Shown here piece by piece: positions 1 to 11,336 of a stretch of DNA of 64,000 bases. Origin of the DNA: Calliopum simillimum. Lineage: Eukaryota > Arthropoda > Insecta > Diptera > Lauxaniidae. Both the position numbers and the translations under genes were made by a program. The DNA lies in NCBI GenBank assembly GCA_951812925.1, contig OX638368.1, positions 77,358,909-77,422,908 on the forward strand, read 5' to 3'. Each line of letters opens with the position of its first letter. Position 1 is the stretch's first letter. A model generated the notes under the pieces. The model was not told the DNA's origin and ran no database searches. It saw nothing but the letters and a program-made list of their open reading frames with translations.

Positions 1-1545
1 CGATCCTTTGAATCGTTAAAAAGTAGGCGTGGCACTTTTTGGTCAGCGGATGATAATTATGTGGAGCACCTACCTATCAAATTTCATCGAAATAGCTCGT
101 AGCGTTTTAAAGTGCCGATTCTTTGAATCATTAAAAAGTAGACGTGGCATTGTCCGATCACGCCCACTTTTTGGTCAGCGGATGATAAAAAGTGCCGATT
201 CTTTGAATCGTTAAAAAGTAGGCGTGGCATTGTCCGATCACGCCCACTTTTTGGTCAGCGGATGCTAATTATGTGGAGCACCTACCTATCAAATTTCATC
301 GAAATAGCTCGTATATTTTAAGAGATATAGCATTTTAAATTGCCGATTCTTTGAATCATTATAAAGTAGGCGTGGCAGAGTCCGATCGCGCCCACTTTTT
401 GGTCAGCGGATAATAATTATGTGGAGCACCTACCTATCAAATTTCATCGAAATAGCTCGTATATTTTAGGAGATATAGCGTTTTAAAGTGCCGATCCTTT
501 GAATCGTTAAAAAGTTGGCGTGGCATTGTCCGATCACTTTTTGGTCAGCGGATGATAATTATGTGGAGCACCTACCTATCAAATTTCATCGAAATAGCTC
601 GTATCTTTGAGGAGGTATAGCGTTTTAAAGTGCCGATTCTTTGAATCATTAAAAAGTAGACGTGGCATTGTCCGATCACGCCCACTTTTTGGTCAGCGGA
701 TGATAAAAAGTGCCGATTCTTTGAATCGTTAAAAAGTAGGCGTGGCATTGTCCGATCACGCCCACTTTTTGGTCAGCGGATGCTAATTATGTGGAGCACC
801 TACCTATCAAATTTCATCGAAATAGCTCGTATATTTTAAGAGATATAGCATTTTAAATTGCCGATTCTTTGAATCATTATAAAGTAGGCGTGGCAGAGTC
901 CGATCGCGCCCACTTTTTGGTCAGCGGATAATAATTATGTGGAGCACCTACCTATCAAATTTCATCGAAATAGCTCGTATATTTTAGGAGATATAGCGTT
1001 TTAAAGTGCCGATCCTTTGAATCGTTAAAAAGTTGGCGTGGCATTGTCCGATCACTTTTTGGTCAGCGGATGATAATTATGTGGAGCACCTACCTATCAA
1101 ATTTCATCGAAATAGCTCGTATCTTTGAGGAGGTATAGCGTTTTAAAGTGCCGATTCTTTGAATCATTAAAAAGTAGACGTGGCATTGTCCGATCACGCC
1201 CACTTTTTGGTCAGCGGATGATAAAAAGTGCCGATTCTTTGAATCATTACAAAGTAGGCGTGGCAGTGCCCGATCGCGCCCACTTTTTGGTCAGCGGATG
1301 CTAATTATGTGGAGCACCTACCTACCAAATTTCATCGAAATAGCTCTTATATTTTAGGAGTTATAGCGTTTTAAAGTGCCGATTCTTTGAAGCGTTAAAA
1401 AGTAGGCGTGGCATTGTCCGATCCCGCCCACTTTTTGGTCAGCGGATGCTAATTATGTGGAGCACCTACCTACCAAATTTCATGGATATAGCGTCCATAG
1501 TTTTCGAGATATAACGTGTTAAATTTTTTTTCGATCAATCGTTAA
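1..1545. repeat. Satellite array with 518-bp higher-order repeat
   Basis: About twelve diverged monomers share the words GGTCAGCGGAT, TTTGAATC and GTGGAGCACCTACC. The register AGCGTTTTAAAGTGCCG recurs at 101, 619 and 1137, exactly 518 bp apart, and a second landmark (AAAAAGTTGGCG) recurs with the same 518-bp spacing. Two full higher-order units (101-618, 619-1136) and part of a third are therefore present, made of full monomers plus a shortened one of about 80 bp. The array runs off the left edge of the window. The short reading frame at 29-214 lies inside the repeat and is not a gene. Confidence 0.9.
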
Positions 1546-1810
1546 ATAGTGGGCGTGGCATATCCGTACTATCTCAAATGGGGTACGAAAAGTACGAGGT
1601 ACGAAAAGTACGAAGTACGAGGTACGAATAGTACGAAGTTCGTATCAAAAGTACGAACTTTACCAAATTCACGTACCTGTGCGAACCTCAAATTCACGTG
1701 AATTGGAGGTACGTGATTTCGTACCTTTAAAGTACGAAGTTCGTACTCACGTGATCACGTGAGTACGAACGTGATCACGTGAGTACGAACGTTCGTACAG
1801 AAACAGACAG
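1546..1810. repeat. GTACGA / CACGTG palindrome cluster
   Basis: A short block built almost only from GTACGA, TTCGTAC, ACGTAC and CACGTG words. It contains a perfect 32-bp palindrome at 1739-1770 centred on GTGATCAC, and several CACGTG E-box cores. It directly follows the satellite and resembles none of the other repeats here. Function is unknown. Confidence 0.75.
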
Positions 1811-1947
1811 CTCTAATTCAGAGGTTGCGTCGAATTTTCATGAGCTAACAGCCTCTCAAAAATTAGACTTAGAGAAAGCAATAGTTTAATTTCCTTCGTA
1901 CGAAAAACTTGGCTTATGTTGCACTCATTTGCTCGAGCATCACATTG

Positions 1948-2670
1948 CACGGTGCTCTTGAACAGTCGATAGGTTTTTTGAATATGTGGAGAAAATCTGT
2001 GAATGGGGTTTCATTTGCATTAGTTTAGTGGTCTGAAAAATGCAAACCCCGAAATCGTAGCTGATCATCCCCGCGAAATATCGCAAAAATGCATATCCCA
2101 TATAAAATAAAAAAAATTCAGAAAAAAAAACGCAACAAACAAATATAAAAATAGTTAATTTTAAAGTATTTTGCAATGCTGGATCCGAATCTGGCATTAG
2201 AATTGCTGTATCTCATACGGTTTTTGCGATATCTTAGCCAAAACAAGGAAAAAAAGTCGACGCTATGTTTTATTGCTGTGTTTTGGAGCTATGTAACAGG
2301 ACGTATATACGTAAATTCTGATGCAGAAATGAAAAGCTCTAATCAATCTTCCAAACCTAATTCAAATAATGTCGATATCTTTATTTTTTTCGGAGATATC
2401 CTGACCTAAAGAAAGTGCAAAAAACGTGTTTTGTCATTATTTCAATCTACGATATTTCGAAGAAAAATTAAGCTATTGACGTAATTTGAATGCGGTTCTA
2501 AAGAAAAAGACTGGATCTTTCAGATAATGTATCGAATTTTGAGTATGCATGTTCTATATTATAGTTATATAGCTTCAAAATATAGCAAAAACGGTCTTTT
2601 TCCTTGTTTATGTTAAGATATCTCAAAAACCGTATGAGATCTAGCAAATTTAAGACCGTCTGATCTATAA
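1948..2670. mobile_element. Foldback element Y, copy 1 (right arm lost)
   Basis: Starts with CACGGTGCTCTTGAACAG and matches the complete Y element at 24841-25749 over most of its length, including the inner words TGATCATCCCCGCG and GATATCTTAGCC. The right terminal repeat is missing, so this copy is truncated near 2670. It keeps about 50 bp of inner arm (GCAATGCTGGATCC region) that copy 2 lacks on its left side, showing that the ancestral arms were longer. No transposase is encoded. Confidence 0.75.
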
Positions 2671-4078
2671 GATGTCGGCAAAGCGTCTGATGAGGAATTG
2701 ACTTATTATAGTCAATTTTTACCTGTGGTGGGCCCGAAACTAGTAACGCAAACCAGCCTTCCGATACATTTTTTTGCTTTTTTTATTTATGTGTATTTTT
2801 GCCTTGTTTTTATTGTTGTTTTACTCAAAAACACTGGACAGTATGCTCCGACCATCAATGTATTTTCATTGTTGGTAGCTAACAATGTAAATCATCATCT
2901 GTTCCAAAAACTAAAAAACTAAAAAATTTTTTTTTTAATAAATTATGCTTTAATTTAAAGTATTTTTAAAAAAAATCTAAGGGGGGTGTTTTTAAAAAAA
3001 TTCAAAAGTATTTTTAAGTGTAAAAAATTTTGGTGAAAAAACATTTTTTTCACCAAGAAATATTTTTTTATAAAAAGAACACTTCAAAATAAATGGGACC
3101 TGTAACTTAGATTTATAAATTTACAAACTTTAGTGTCAGCTAAAAATTTTTGAAAAAACACCCTTTTCATGAAAATAACTAAAAATGCCAACTTCAACAC
3201 CCTGTATTTTAACAACAAATGGTACTAGGACCAAATCCTCCCGGATTGTCGTTCTTGCACACTGGATCTACCATATTGCCAAATTTGAGCGAAATCGGAG
3301 ACAAACAAATTTAAACCTGGTACACTTGGCGTGTTTTGCTTCATGGGTATTTTTTACCCCTTTTTTCAAAAACTTGGTTATAATGGGTAAAAATATTCCA
3401 CAAAAAAATTGTATGAAAAATTTCACTGAAAAAAAATACCATCCGGATGGTGTGCGAACGCGCACAAACGACTCATGATAAACACAACATTATACAACTT
3501 CAAAAACTCATAACTTGATAACCGTAAAACATAACACAATTTTGAGGGCCGGAAAATAATTGTTATTAAATTTTTTTAAAAAAAAAATATTTTAAAAAAA
3601 AAATAAAAAGGGTGCACCAAGCCCCAAAATGGTTTTGAAAAAGAAAAAAGGTTTTTAACCACCAAAAATTTATTTTCTGCTTTTTTCTAAAGCTCATACT
3701 TTTCTACAGAAACTAATCAAAATCGGATAAAAAGCCGAGGAGCTATGAATTTTCAAATGTGGGAGTATCCAAAAGTTGGATCGAACTTCATGTGGCCGCC
3801 ATCTTGGAAATTTTCGGAATTTCGGAAAATCATTTTACCACAGTTATATGTGTGTCAAATGCTAACTTTCCATCAATTTTCATTAAAATTGCAGATGTCA
3901 AGTCGAATCCTGATCGGTTACGCAAAGAAAGACTCAATTTTTAATTAATCAATTCACTTAAAAATTCATTAATCGTAAGAGTACTTTTAAACATCATGTT
4001 TGACCATAAATAGTACATAATAATAAAGTTAGGCTCTTAAATTTTGCTACACATACCTTTAAGATTGCGTGAATATAT
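2671..4078. other. AT-rich DNA without recognisable gene
   Basis: Long A/T homopolymers and a small hairpin at about 3030-3057 (TTGGTGAAAAAA / TTTTTTCACCAA). Reading frames of up to 97 codons on both strands are low in complexity and overlap one another; none has a recognisable domain. I see no gene or element boundary. Confidence 0.5.
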
Positions 4079-4829
4079 CGCGGTGGTTTTTAAAAAATTT
4101 TAACTTTTTTAAATACCACCCGCGATTTTTATCAGGGATAATGTTGGGGGACCCTTCTAGTATCAAAATCCGCAAACCGCGAAATCGAACGTCCAGCCGT
4201 TTTTTTTTTCGACATTTTAGTTTTTGTAACGGTTTTTGGGTATGTCTTGGTGTTTATATACATATTATATACACATATATGTAGTGCATCACAAATATAC
4301 TTTACACAAAACACTTTGTTTTAAAAATTTTATAATTTTATAGTTTCCAGTTTTTAAATTTTCAATTGTATTCAAATAAAATTTATTCTAATAAAATAAT
4401 TCAATTGTTAACAACAAAAATTAAATCATACATACAGTGTTCCAATTATATCTTCGTACAGCAGCTGTTTTAAAATTTAGTGAAAAAAAACAATAAAGTA
4501 GGCCAACAAATTTGAAAAAGTTTTGATGCAGATTTATTTAATAAATATTTATGTTTAATTTAGATACGAAAAATTATTCACTTTAATTATTTTTTGCATA
4601 TATATTGACTAAAAATAAAACAAAGTCGCAGATTTGACTCCAATAAAGTCTTCGTACACTTGAACTTTTGTTTGCATTTTTGTTCTTTTTTACTGAAAGT
4701 TTTCTTAAAAAATAACGGTTCTTAACAGAGAGTGGTACACATCCACACGTTATACACATGCGTAACAAGGCAAGTGCCAATTTGATGAGTTCTGATTAAA
4801 ATTTTTTAAAATTGCGTCTGGTAAATACT

Positions 4830-5310
4830 TGTTAGTTGAAGAGCGAAAGCTTTTATTGGATCTACATGTGAAGAAGCAAAAATCATACTCGGTACTAGCC
4901 AAACTATTGTCCCGCAACCTCTCTACTATACAGTGTGCAATCGGCCGGTGTAAATATGAAGACCGCGTCGAGAAAAAGCCCAAATAATAACGCCCTACAG
5001 TTCTCACATATGGAGATCGGCTGCAAATCAAGCGTATGTTCGCCTTGGATCCGTTCATAACTACACAGAAACTAAGTGCAGAGCTCCTTCAATCCAGTCA
5101 AAGCGAACTTCATCCAGAAACCAATAGAAAACTCATGATTGATGCCGCATTTAGCTCTCGCAAACCTCAGAGTAAGCCTTTGGTTAATGCCATAAATCTT
5201 AAAAAAAAGTTTAAATTGAACTCGCCAAGACCGAAATGCCTCTCTAGAGATCTGGCAGAATGTTATATTATCAGATGAGCCTAAGTACAACATTTTTGGG
5301 TCTTATCATT
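4830..5310 (+). pseudogene. Tc1-like transposase, 5' half (left arm)
   Basis: Reading frames on the plus strand encode the N-terminal helix-turn-helix region of a Tc1-like transposase (words KQKSYSVLAKLLSRNLSTIQ and DPFITTQKLSAELLQ), then a basic linker with SSRKP, and after a frame change the first catalytic-D motif LSDEPKYNIFG near 5268-5304. Stops and at least one frameshift interrupt it. The region carrying the last two catalytic acids is absent. The same half-gene lies inverted in the right arm. Confidence 0.75.
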
Positions 5311-5374
5311 GAATTTAGGTCTTAGGGAGAGCAATTTAAACATTTTTTACGATTTATTGCATTACTATGAGGTT

Positions 5375-5711
5375 TCCGAGAGCTAAATCTGGCATCAATC
5401 ACGGGTTTACTAATTGTTTCTGGATAAAGATCGTTTTGACTGCATTGAAGGAGCTTAGCACTTAGTTTCTGTGCAGTTATGAACGGATTCACGGCGATCA
5501 TATGCTTGATTTACAGCCGATCTCCATGTGTGAGAACTGTAGGGCGTTCTAATTTAGGCTTATCCTCTAGGCGGTCTTCATATTTAAAGCGGCCGATGGC
5601 ACACTGAATAGTAGAGAGGTTGCGCGACAATAGTTTGGCTATAACCGCGTATGATTTTTGCTTCTTCACGTGTTGATCCAATGAAAGCTGAAGCTCTTCA
5701 ACTAACAAGTA
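5375..5711 (-). pseudogene. Tc1-like transposase, 5' half (right arm, inverted)
   Basis: On the minus strand the word KQKSYAVIAKLLSRNLSTIQ repeats the N-terminal helix-turn-helix of the left arm with a few changes. The frame stops at 5511, and the following DNA-binding linker reads on past that stop. It ends before the first catalytic-D motif, so this arm is a little shorter than the left one. Confidence 0.7.
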
Positions 5712-6171
5712 TTTACCAAACGTAATTTTAAAAAATTTTAATCAAAACTCATCAAATTGGCACTTGCCTTGTTACGTATGGGTATCACGTGTGAATGTGT
5801 GTCACTCTTTGTTAAAAACCGTTATTTTTAAAGGAAAGTTTTCAGCAAAAAAGAACAAAAATGCAAACAAAAGTTCAAGTGTACGAAGACTTTATTGGAG
5901 TCAAATTTTCGACTTTGTTTTATTTTTAATCAATATATATGCAAAAAATATTTAAAGTGAATAATTTTTCGTATATAAATTGAACATGAATAGTTAATAA
6001 ATAAATCTGCATCAAAACTTTTTCAAATTTGTTGGCCAACTTTATTGTTTTTTGTCACTTAAGTTTGAAATAGCTGCTGTACGAAGATATAATTGGAACA
6101 CTGTAAATAAAATAATAATAAAAATATCTGGCGCTCTAAAAAATAATTTAAATAAACGAAGCACCTACAAC

Positions 6172-6183
6172 TGGCGATCCTGC
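6172..6183 (+). promoter_or_regulatory. Primer-binding site of element A
   Basis: TGGCGATCCTGC lies 2 nt after the LTR end. The same sequence follows the LTR ends of element C at 50663-50680 (minus) and 53026-53043 (plus), again after a 2-nt gap, which supports its role as the tRNA primer site. I cannot name the tRNA with confidence. Confidence 0.75.
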
Positions 6184-6594
6184 TAAACCATTCAAAATAA
6201 TTTGTGCACATCTTGTCAACTTTAATTTTCATCTTGCCAGCTAAAATATATCCCGCCAACAACATTCAACATTACATCCTGTAGACTCGAACATTGATCC
6301 AATACTGCAATTAATGCCCAATTTATGTATGCATTCTCCATACAACTGTACGATTGAATGAATGAATGCCGTATCCTGTATGCGTGTTCCCTAGAGATTT
6401 ACATTTGAATGAATGAATGCCCTTTCCTGCTTTTAAATAGACCCTGCTTAGTTAGATAAGTAATTTTATTAATTAAATATATTATATTAACTTCTTTTTC
6501 CAGGAACTATAAAATTTTAAAATTTAAACATAACATTCCACTCCTTATTTTTATATTGCGTGACGTATTTATAATTTAATTTAACTCATACACT

Positions 6595-7575
6595 ATGAAT
6601 ATAATACGCTCTCCACAACGCTCTTCTCAACTTGAGGAACGTAATACAGATAACTCAGACTTAATTAATTTAAGATCCGATTCTATAGCTAACTCTTCCG
6701 AGATACAGCCTAATTTAGAAATTCATGCAACGTCGGTTAAATTGCCTCAATTTTGGACTAGTTGTCCGGATGCATGGTTCATCCATGCTGACATCCAGTT
6801 CCAGTCCAAGGCCATTACGGCAGATAAAATAAAATACGAATATTTAGTTACAGCTCTTCCCCAAGAAGTTATTTTGACTGTGTTAGACTTCATACAGAAA
6901 CCCCCTACAAATAATCTGTATGAAGGCTTAAGAAAATTGTTGATTGAGAGACATTCTCTAAGTGAAAACAAGAGAATTGACAAAATTTTATCTGACACTG
7001 AGATGGGAGACCGAAAACCATCTCAATTGTATAGGTCACTCCTCTTACTAGCTGGTTCTTCAGTAGAACCCGAATTTTTAATAAAATTATGGCTACGTAA
7101 GTTGCCTAAGAACCTTAATATCGGCTTAACAGGATCAGGACACACAGAATTACAAGAACTTCTGAAACTAGCAGATAGACTGTGGGAAGTGATGACAGAA
7201 AGGGAAGTGATGACAGAAAGCGAAGTTTCTGCAATATATAAAACTTCCCACCAAATATTTAATAAACAAAGTTCTACTTCTAACGAACTAGCAGTCGTGA
7301 TGCAAAATTTTACAGAAACTACCATACAAATTTTAGAGTCTTTCAACAAACTCTCTTTAGAAGTAGAAGCCATCAGGTCTGATCATAATTATCGTTCACG
7401 CTCACGTTCAGATTCAAGAGGTTTTCCTAGACGTCGATCAAACTCTAGGGATATATCTCGTCCACATTCATCCAATTGGTTGTGCAGGTATCACTACAGA
7501 TTCGGTAATGAAGCAAGAAGATGTGAGCAACCATGCTCATTCGTTCAAAACAATTATAAAAACTCAACAAACTAA
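6595..7575 (+). CDS. gag: Gag protein of LTR element A
   Basis: An intact 326-codon frame from an ATG about 425 nt after the PBS. The N-terminal half carries a capsid-like domain (words WTSCPDAWFIHADIQF and ALPQEVI, also found in element C). An acidic stretch around residues 195-215 holds a short repeat (EVMTE, REVMTE). The C-terminus is Arg/Ser-rich (about 268-290), then has a CHCC finger C-x2-H-x9-C-x3-C that should bind nucleic acid. It would assemble the cytoplasmic particle. Pol follows in the -1 frame, so a -1 frameshift would link them. It is the best-preserved gene of this element. Confidence 0.88.
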   Translation: MNIIRSPQRSSQLEERNTDNSDLINLRSDSIANSSEIQPNLEIHATSVKLPQFWTSCPDAWFIHADIQFQSKAITADKIKYEYLVTALPQEVILTVLDFIQKPPTNNLYEGLRKLLIERHSLSENKRIDKILSDTEMGDRKPSQLYRSLLLLAGSSVEPEFLIKLWLRKLPKNLNIGLTGSGHTELQELLKLADRLWEVMTEREVMTESEVSAIYKTSHQIFNKQSSTSNELAVVMQNFTETTIQILESFNKLSLEVEAIRSDHNYRSRSRSDSRGFPRRRSNSRDISRPHSSNWLCRYHYRFGNEARRCEQPCSFVQNNYKNSTN

Positions 7576-7589
7576 AGGACTCTGTCATC

Positions 7590-9327
7590 GCGACGGCTGA
7601 TGATGGAAGTCTCACAACACTTTTTATTTATGATACTACAAACAAATTAAATTTCCTTATTGACAAAGCAGAAGTATCGGTACTTCCCTCTTCTAAATTC
7701 AAAAATCAAAAACAGAAATCAGATTTAAGTTTAACGGCAGCCACTGGCACATCCATTGCAACTTTCGGAAAGAAATTACTTACACTCAATTTAAAATTAC
7801 GACGTGACTTACCTTTTACATTTATCATTGCTGACATAAACAAACCAATTATAGGAGCAGATTTTCTAACAAAATACGGATTACTAATTGACCTCAAACA
7901 TAAACGCCTCATAGATCCACTCACAAAATTATCAATAAATGCATTTTCTGCATTCACAGAAACACCTCTTCCTAAATTATTCATAATAGAGAACATATAC
8001 ACTCAATTGCTCAAAAAATTTCCATCACTAACAACAGAACCAGACTACACTAAACATGTCAAACACAAGACAGTACATCATATTATAACAGAAGGATAGT
8101 TACCTTTTACAAGACCACGACGTCTAGATTTACAAAAATCGAAAATAGCTAAACATGAATTTGATTTCTTAGTCAAAGTTGGCATTTGTAGACCATCAGA
8201 TTCCAAGACAGCATCTCCACTCCATCTAGTACCAAAACGCAAACCAAACGACTGGAGACCATGCGGTGATTACAGAAGACTTAACGCTATAACAGTACCA
8301 GACCGCTATCCACTACCACACATACACGATCTCTCAATTAATTTACACAACAAAAATTTTTTCTCGAAACTTGATTTGGTAAGAGTCTATCATCAGATTC
8401 CAATGGCCTCCAATGACACATACAAGACAGCAATCACTACACCATTTGGAATGTTCGAGTTTCTCCGAATGCCCTTCGGTTTAAGAAACTCAGCGCAAAC
8501 ATTTCAAAGGTTTATAAATGAAGTTTTACATGGACTCGATTTCGTCTTCGTTTACTTAGATGACATATTAATAGCTAGTGAAACAGAAGATTAACACTTG
8601 AAACATCTAATACAAGTTTTCAATCGACTAAGTGATTATGGACTAAATATTAAGCTCAACAAATGTGTTTTCGGAGTCAATAAGATAAATTTTCTTAGTT
8701 ATAATGTTTCTAAACAAGGTATACAACCATCAACAGAACGAATACAATGCATACAAGACTACCCACAACCCGCTACAGTTAAACAAATGCAAAAGTTTAT
8801 CGGTATGACAAACTACTACCACAGATGCATTCCTAAACTTGCGCACACGCTAGGTCCCATTTATGAGATGGTGACATCCGCTTCTAAAACAAAAGACAAA
8901 CATCTTAAATGGACAGATACCACTTTAAACGCATTCACAGCAATAAAGGATAGTTTTGCTAAGAAAACACTAATTAATCATGTTAATAGTAAAGCAAAAA
9001 TATCAATCGCTGTAGACGCATCCAACACTGCTCCTTCAACAGGAGCACATTGGCATACTTTAGCCACTAGCATTCTTTTCAAAGAAACTTGGACCTGCAG
9101 AAACAAAATACAGTACATTCGACCGCGAATTACTGGCTATATACTTAACAATCAAACATTTCAGACATTACTTAGAAGGAAATACATTCACAGTTTACAC
9201 TGATCACAAACCTTTAACTACTGCATTACACTCCAAAACAGAACGCAGTCCTAGGCAAACACGACACTTAGAATACATTGCGCAGTTTACCAACACGATA
9301 CTTCACATTAAAGGCACAGAAAACACA
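7590..9327 (+). pseudogene. pol: Pol of element A: protease, reverse transcriptase, RNase H (broken)
   Basis: Frame 0, starting about 15 nt after the gag stop. The protease active site, DSG in sister element C, reads DKA here, so it is dead. In-frame stops are TAG at 8097-8099 and TAA at 8592-8594; comparison with element C suggests CAG and CAA glutamine codons changed by C-to-T. The RT keeps [25 protein letters not shown] and the catalytic FVYLDDIL (near 8550-8570). The RNase H start (SIAVDASNTA, near 9005) is followed by frameshifts around 9040-9110; later RNase H words (TVYTDHKPLT, VADALSR) are in frame 1, which runs into integrase. Confidence 0.88.
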
Positions 9328-10326
9328 GTGGCTGATGCTCTATCAAGATGCGAGGTAGAAGAACTTAAAACACCCGATCTTGATCTTAAGCACTTATACA
9401 AAGAACAAGTTATTGACTCAGAATTAAAAACCGCTATCGCCAAGAACATCTATAAATTCGAACAAATTGATGTTCCATTTTTAAACATCAAAATTTGCTG
9501 CAAAAATTCTACAGACACTGTACGTCCGTACATTCCACAGACATTACGTAAAATATTTTTCGAACAGCTACATAACATTTCCCATCCCGGAATAAGAGCG
9601 TCCAGACGATTAATAACACAACGTTACTTTTGGCCAAACATGAACACACAAATTAACAAATGGTCACAAGAATGTATTAACTGCCAACGAGCAAAAATAC
9701 ACAGACATACACGAACACTACCCCACAAAATAAGCATTCCACATGGTCGTTTTGAGCATATTCACATCGATCTAGTCGGTCCACTGCCCATTTCGAATGG
9801 TGATAGATATCTCCTCACTACCATAGATAGAAATACACGTTCGCCAGAGGCATATCCACTTAAAGATACAAAATCCAATACAATTGTTGACACATTAAAT
9901 AGAGAATTTGTTTCACATTTCAGAGTTCCTCTTGAAATAACATCTGATCGAGGACCCCAGTTCACTTCTACTACTTTTAAACAATTTGTTAAAAATCTTG
10001 GTAGTCACCACATAACGACTTCTGCTTATCATCAGCAAGCAAACGGAATGATAGAACGGTTTCATCGTCAACTGAAAGCTTCACTCATGGCGAGTAATAA
10101 TCAAAAAAACTGGTATTCAGAACTGCCACTAATTCTTTTAGGCCTAAGATCAACTGTTAAGGAAGATATTAAAGCATCTCCAGCTGAAATGGTTTTCGGT
10201 CAAACTCTTAAGTTACCACATCAATTGGTTATTCATAATTCACAACCTTTCAATTCGTCAGATATCTTGTTTAATCTTAAAGAAAACATCAAGAATACTC
10301 AATCACATATTTCACATCATAATGCA
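9328..10326 (+). pseudogene. pol: Integrase of element A, N-terminal and core part (split by element B)
   Basis: Carries the H-H-C-C zinc finger (LHNISHPGIRASRR ... CINCQRA), then the catalytic D-D-E core: D in HIDLVGPLP, D in ITSDRGPQF, and E in NGMIERFHRQ. The frame itself is open, and it is interrupted at codon AAT-GCA by LTR element B; the remainder continues at 19143 after the duplicated TGCA. Rejoined across the insertion, the reading frame is continuous (described only, not written out). All three catalytic acids are present. Confidence 0.88.
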
Positions 10327-10611
10327 AGTTAGTCACATCGTGCCAAACAAATCAATTTGCATCCGCCCCACCGTACATTATCAATATGTCAATATTTTCG
10401 TATATGCTTAGATCTATGTATATGTATTTTAAGAAATCTTGTTTACCGTATAATAAGTACTAAAAACATAACTGCGCTTAGCACGATAAATATTACATAC
10501 TGTCAGCGTCAAAAGAAATTGTACACGTTAATATGTTATGTTTTTGTCTTTATTTTACTAGTTTGCTTTATCATTTTATTCAACATATTATGTTTTTTGA
10601 AAAATATATTA

Positions 10612-11181
10612 GCCGTATTCACGATCTTGTTGCATCGTAGCAAATGCAAATTTGCAAGAGTAAATAATTGTGAGCACACACTGTTGTAAATTGATATTGC
10701 AAACGTTTAAGAACAGCTGTTTTTTGTTTTGCTGTCAAATATTTTTTGAATTTAAAATTTATTTGATATCTTATTTTGATTTAAAAGAAATTTTACTGAA
10801 TAATTGTGCGTTATTTAGAAAAAAAATCACAATTTTATTAACTACATACAATGTGCTTAATTCGAACATTACGTAGAAATCTTTTTTAATCAAACCAAAA
10901 CGAAATAATTGAAATTTAATTGTATTTGTTTACATTTAAATTCAATTTGTGACAAATACGGTTGTCAAAAACATAAAAGTCAGTTAGCAATTGTGCCAAT
11001 CACAAATTAAAAAATAAAATCAGTCACAATAGACTATTGGAAATCAATCGTGCAATAGGTTTTTGTGTTGCAAATTTGGTCTTGCTTACAAGACTCTTGC
11101 TTTTCAAAATTCAATAGAATTTGTTTTTGTAATTTAAAATAATTTTGCATTTGCTACGATGCAACAAGATCGTGAATACGG
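10612..11181. mobile_element. MITE with TTA target duplication in the Tc1 left arm
   Basis: Inverted ends of about 38 bp (CCGTATTCACGATCTTGTTG and complement) flanked by TTA (10609-10611, 11182-11184). The length of about 570 bp, lack of coding capacity and 3-bp TWA target suggest a PIF/Harbinger-type MITE. The superfamily call rests on the target size only. Confidence 0.7.
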
Positions 11182-11336
11182 TTATTGTATATTCTTTCAT
11201 TTTATAAAAAAAAAAAAACAAAAATTTAACAATAAAAAAAATTATAGAACAACAACTTAAAATACTTCAAATTCACAGCGTCAAAAGAAATTGTACAGTA
11301 AGTATAAAAAAATTATTTCAAAGAATTTTAAAGAGG

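Larger units (their letters stand above)
4435..6103. mobile_element. Palindromic Tc1-like element
   Basis: Begins CAGTGTTCCAATTATATC and ends with its reverse complement, with TA on both sides (4433-4434, 6104-6105); the homologous 3' LTR near 21845 shows the site without it. The two arms are inverted copies of the same 5' half of a Tc1-like transposase gene, meeting near 5330-5340. The arms extend the terminal repeats to about 0.75 kb and differ by scattered substitutions, so the palindrome is not recent. Neither arm has the second or third catalytic residue, so the element cannot make a transposase. Confidence 0.85.
4280..6169 (+). repeat. 5' LTR of element A, split by a Tc1-like element
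   Basis: Starts TGTAGTGCATCAC and ends GCACCTACA just before the PBS. Removing 4435-6103 and one TA leaves about 219 bp that matches the 3' LTR pieces almost base for base. Confidence 0.88.

Noticed and set aside
2690..2710. Another hammerhead core (CTGATGAGG)
   Set aside because: No stem II or GAAA follows at a suitable distance, and no matching stem I.
3185..3478. Overlapping plus- and minus-strand frames of 97 and 65 codons
   Set aside because: Low complexity, mutually antisense, no domain; probably chance frames.
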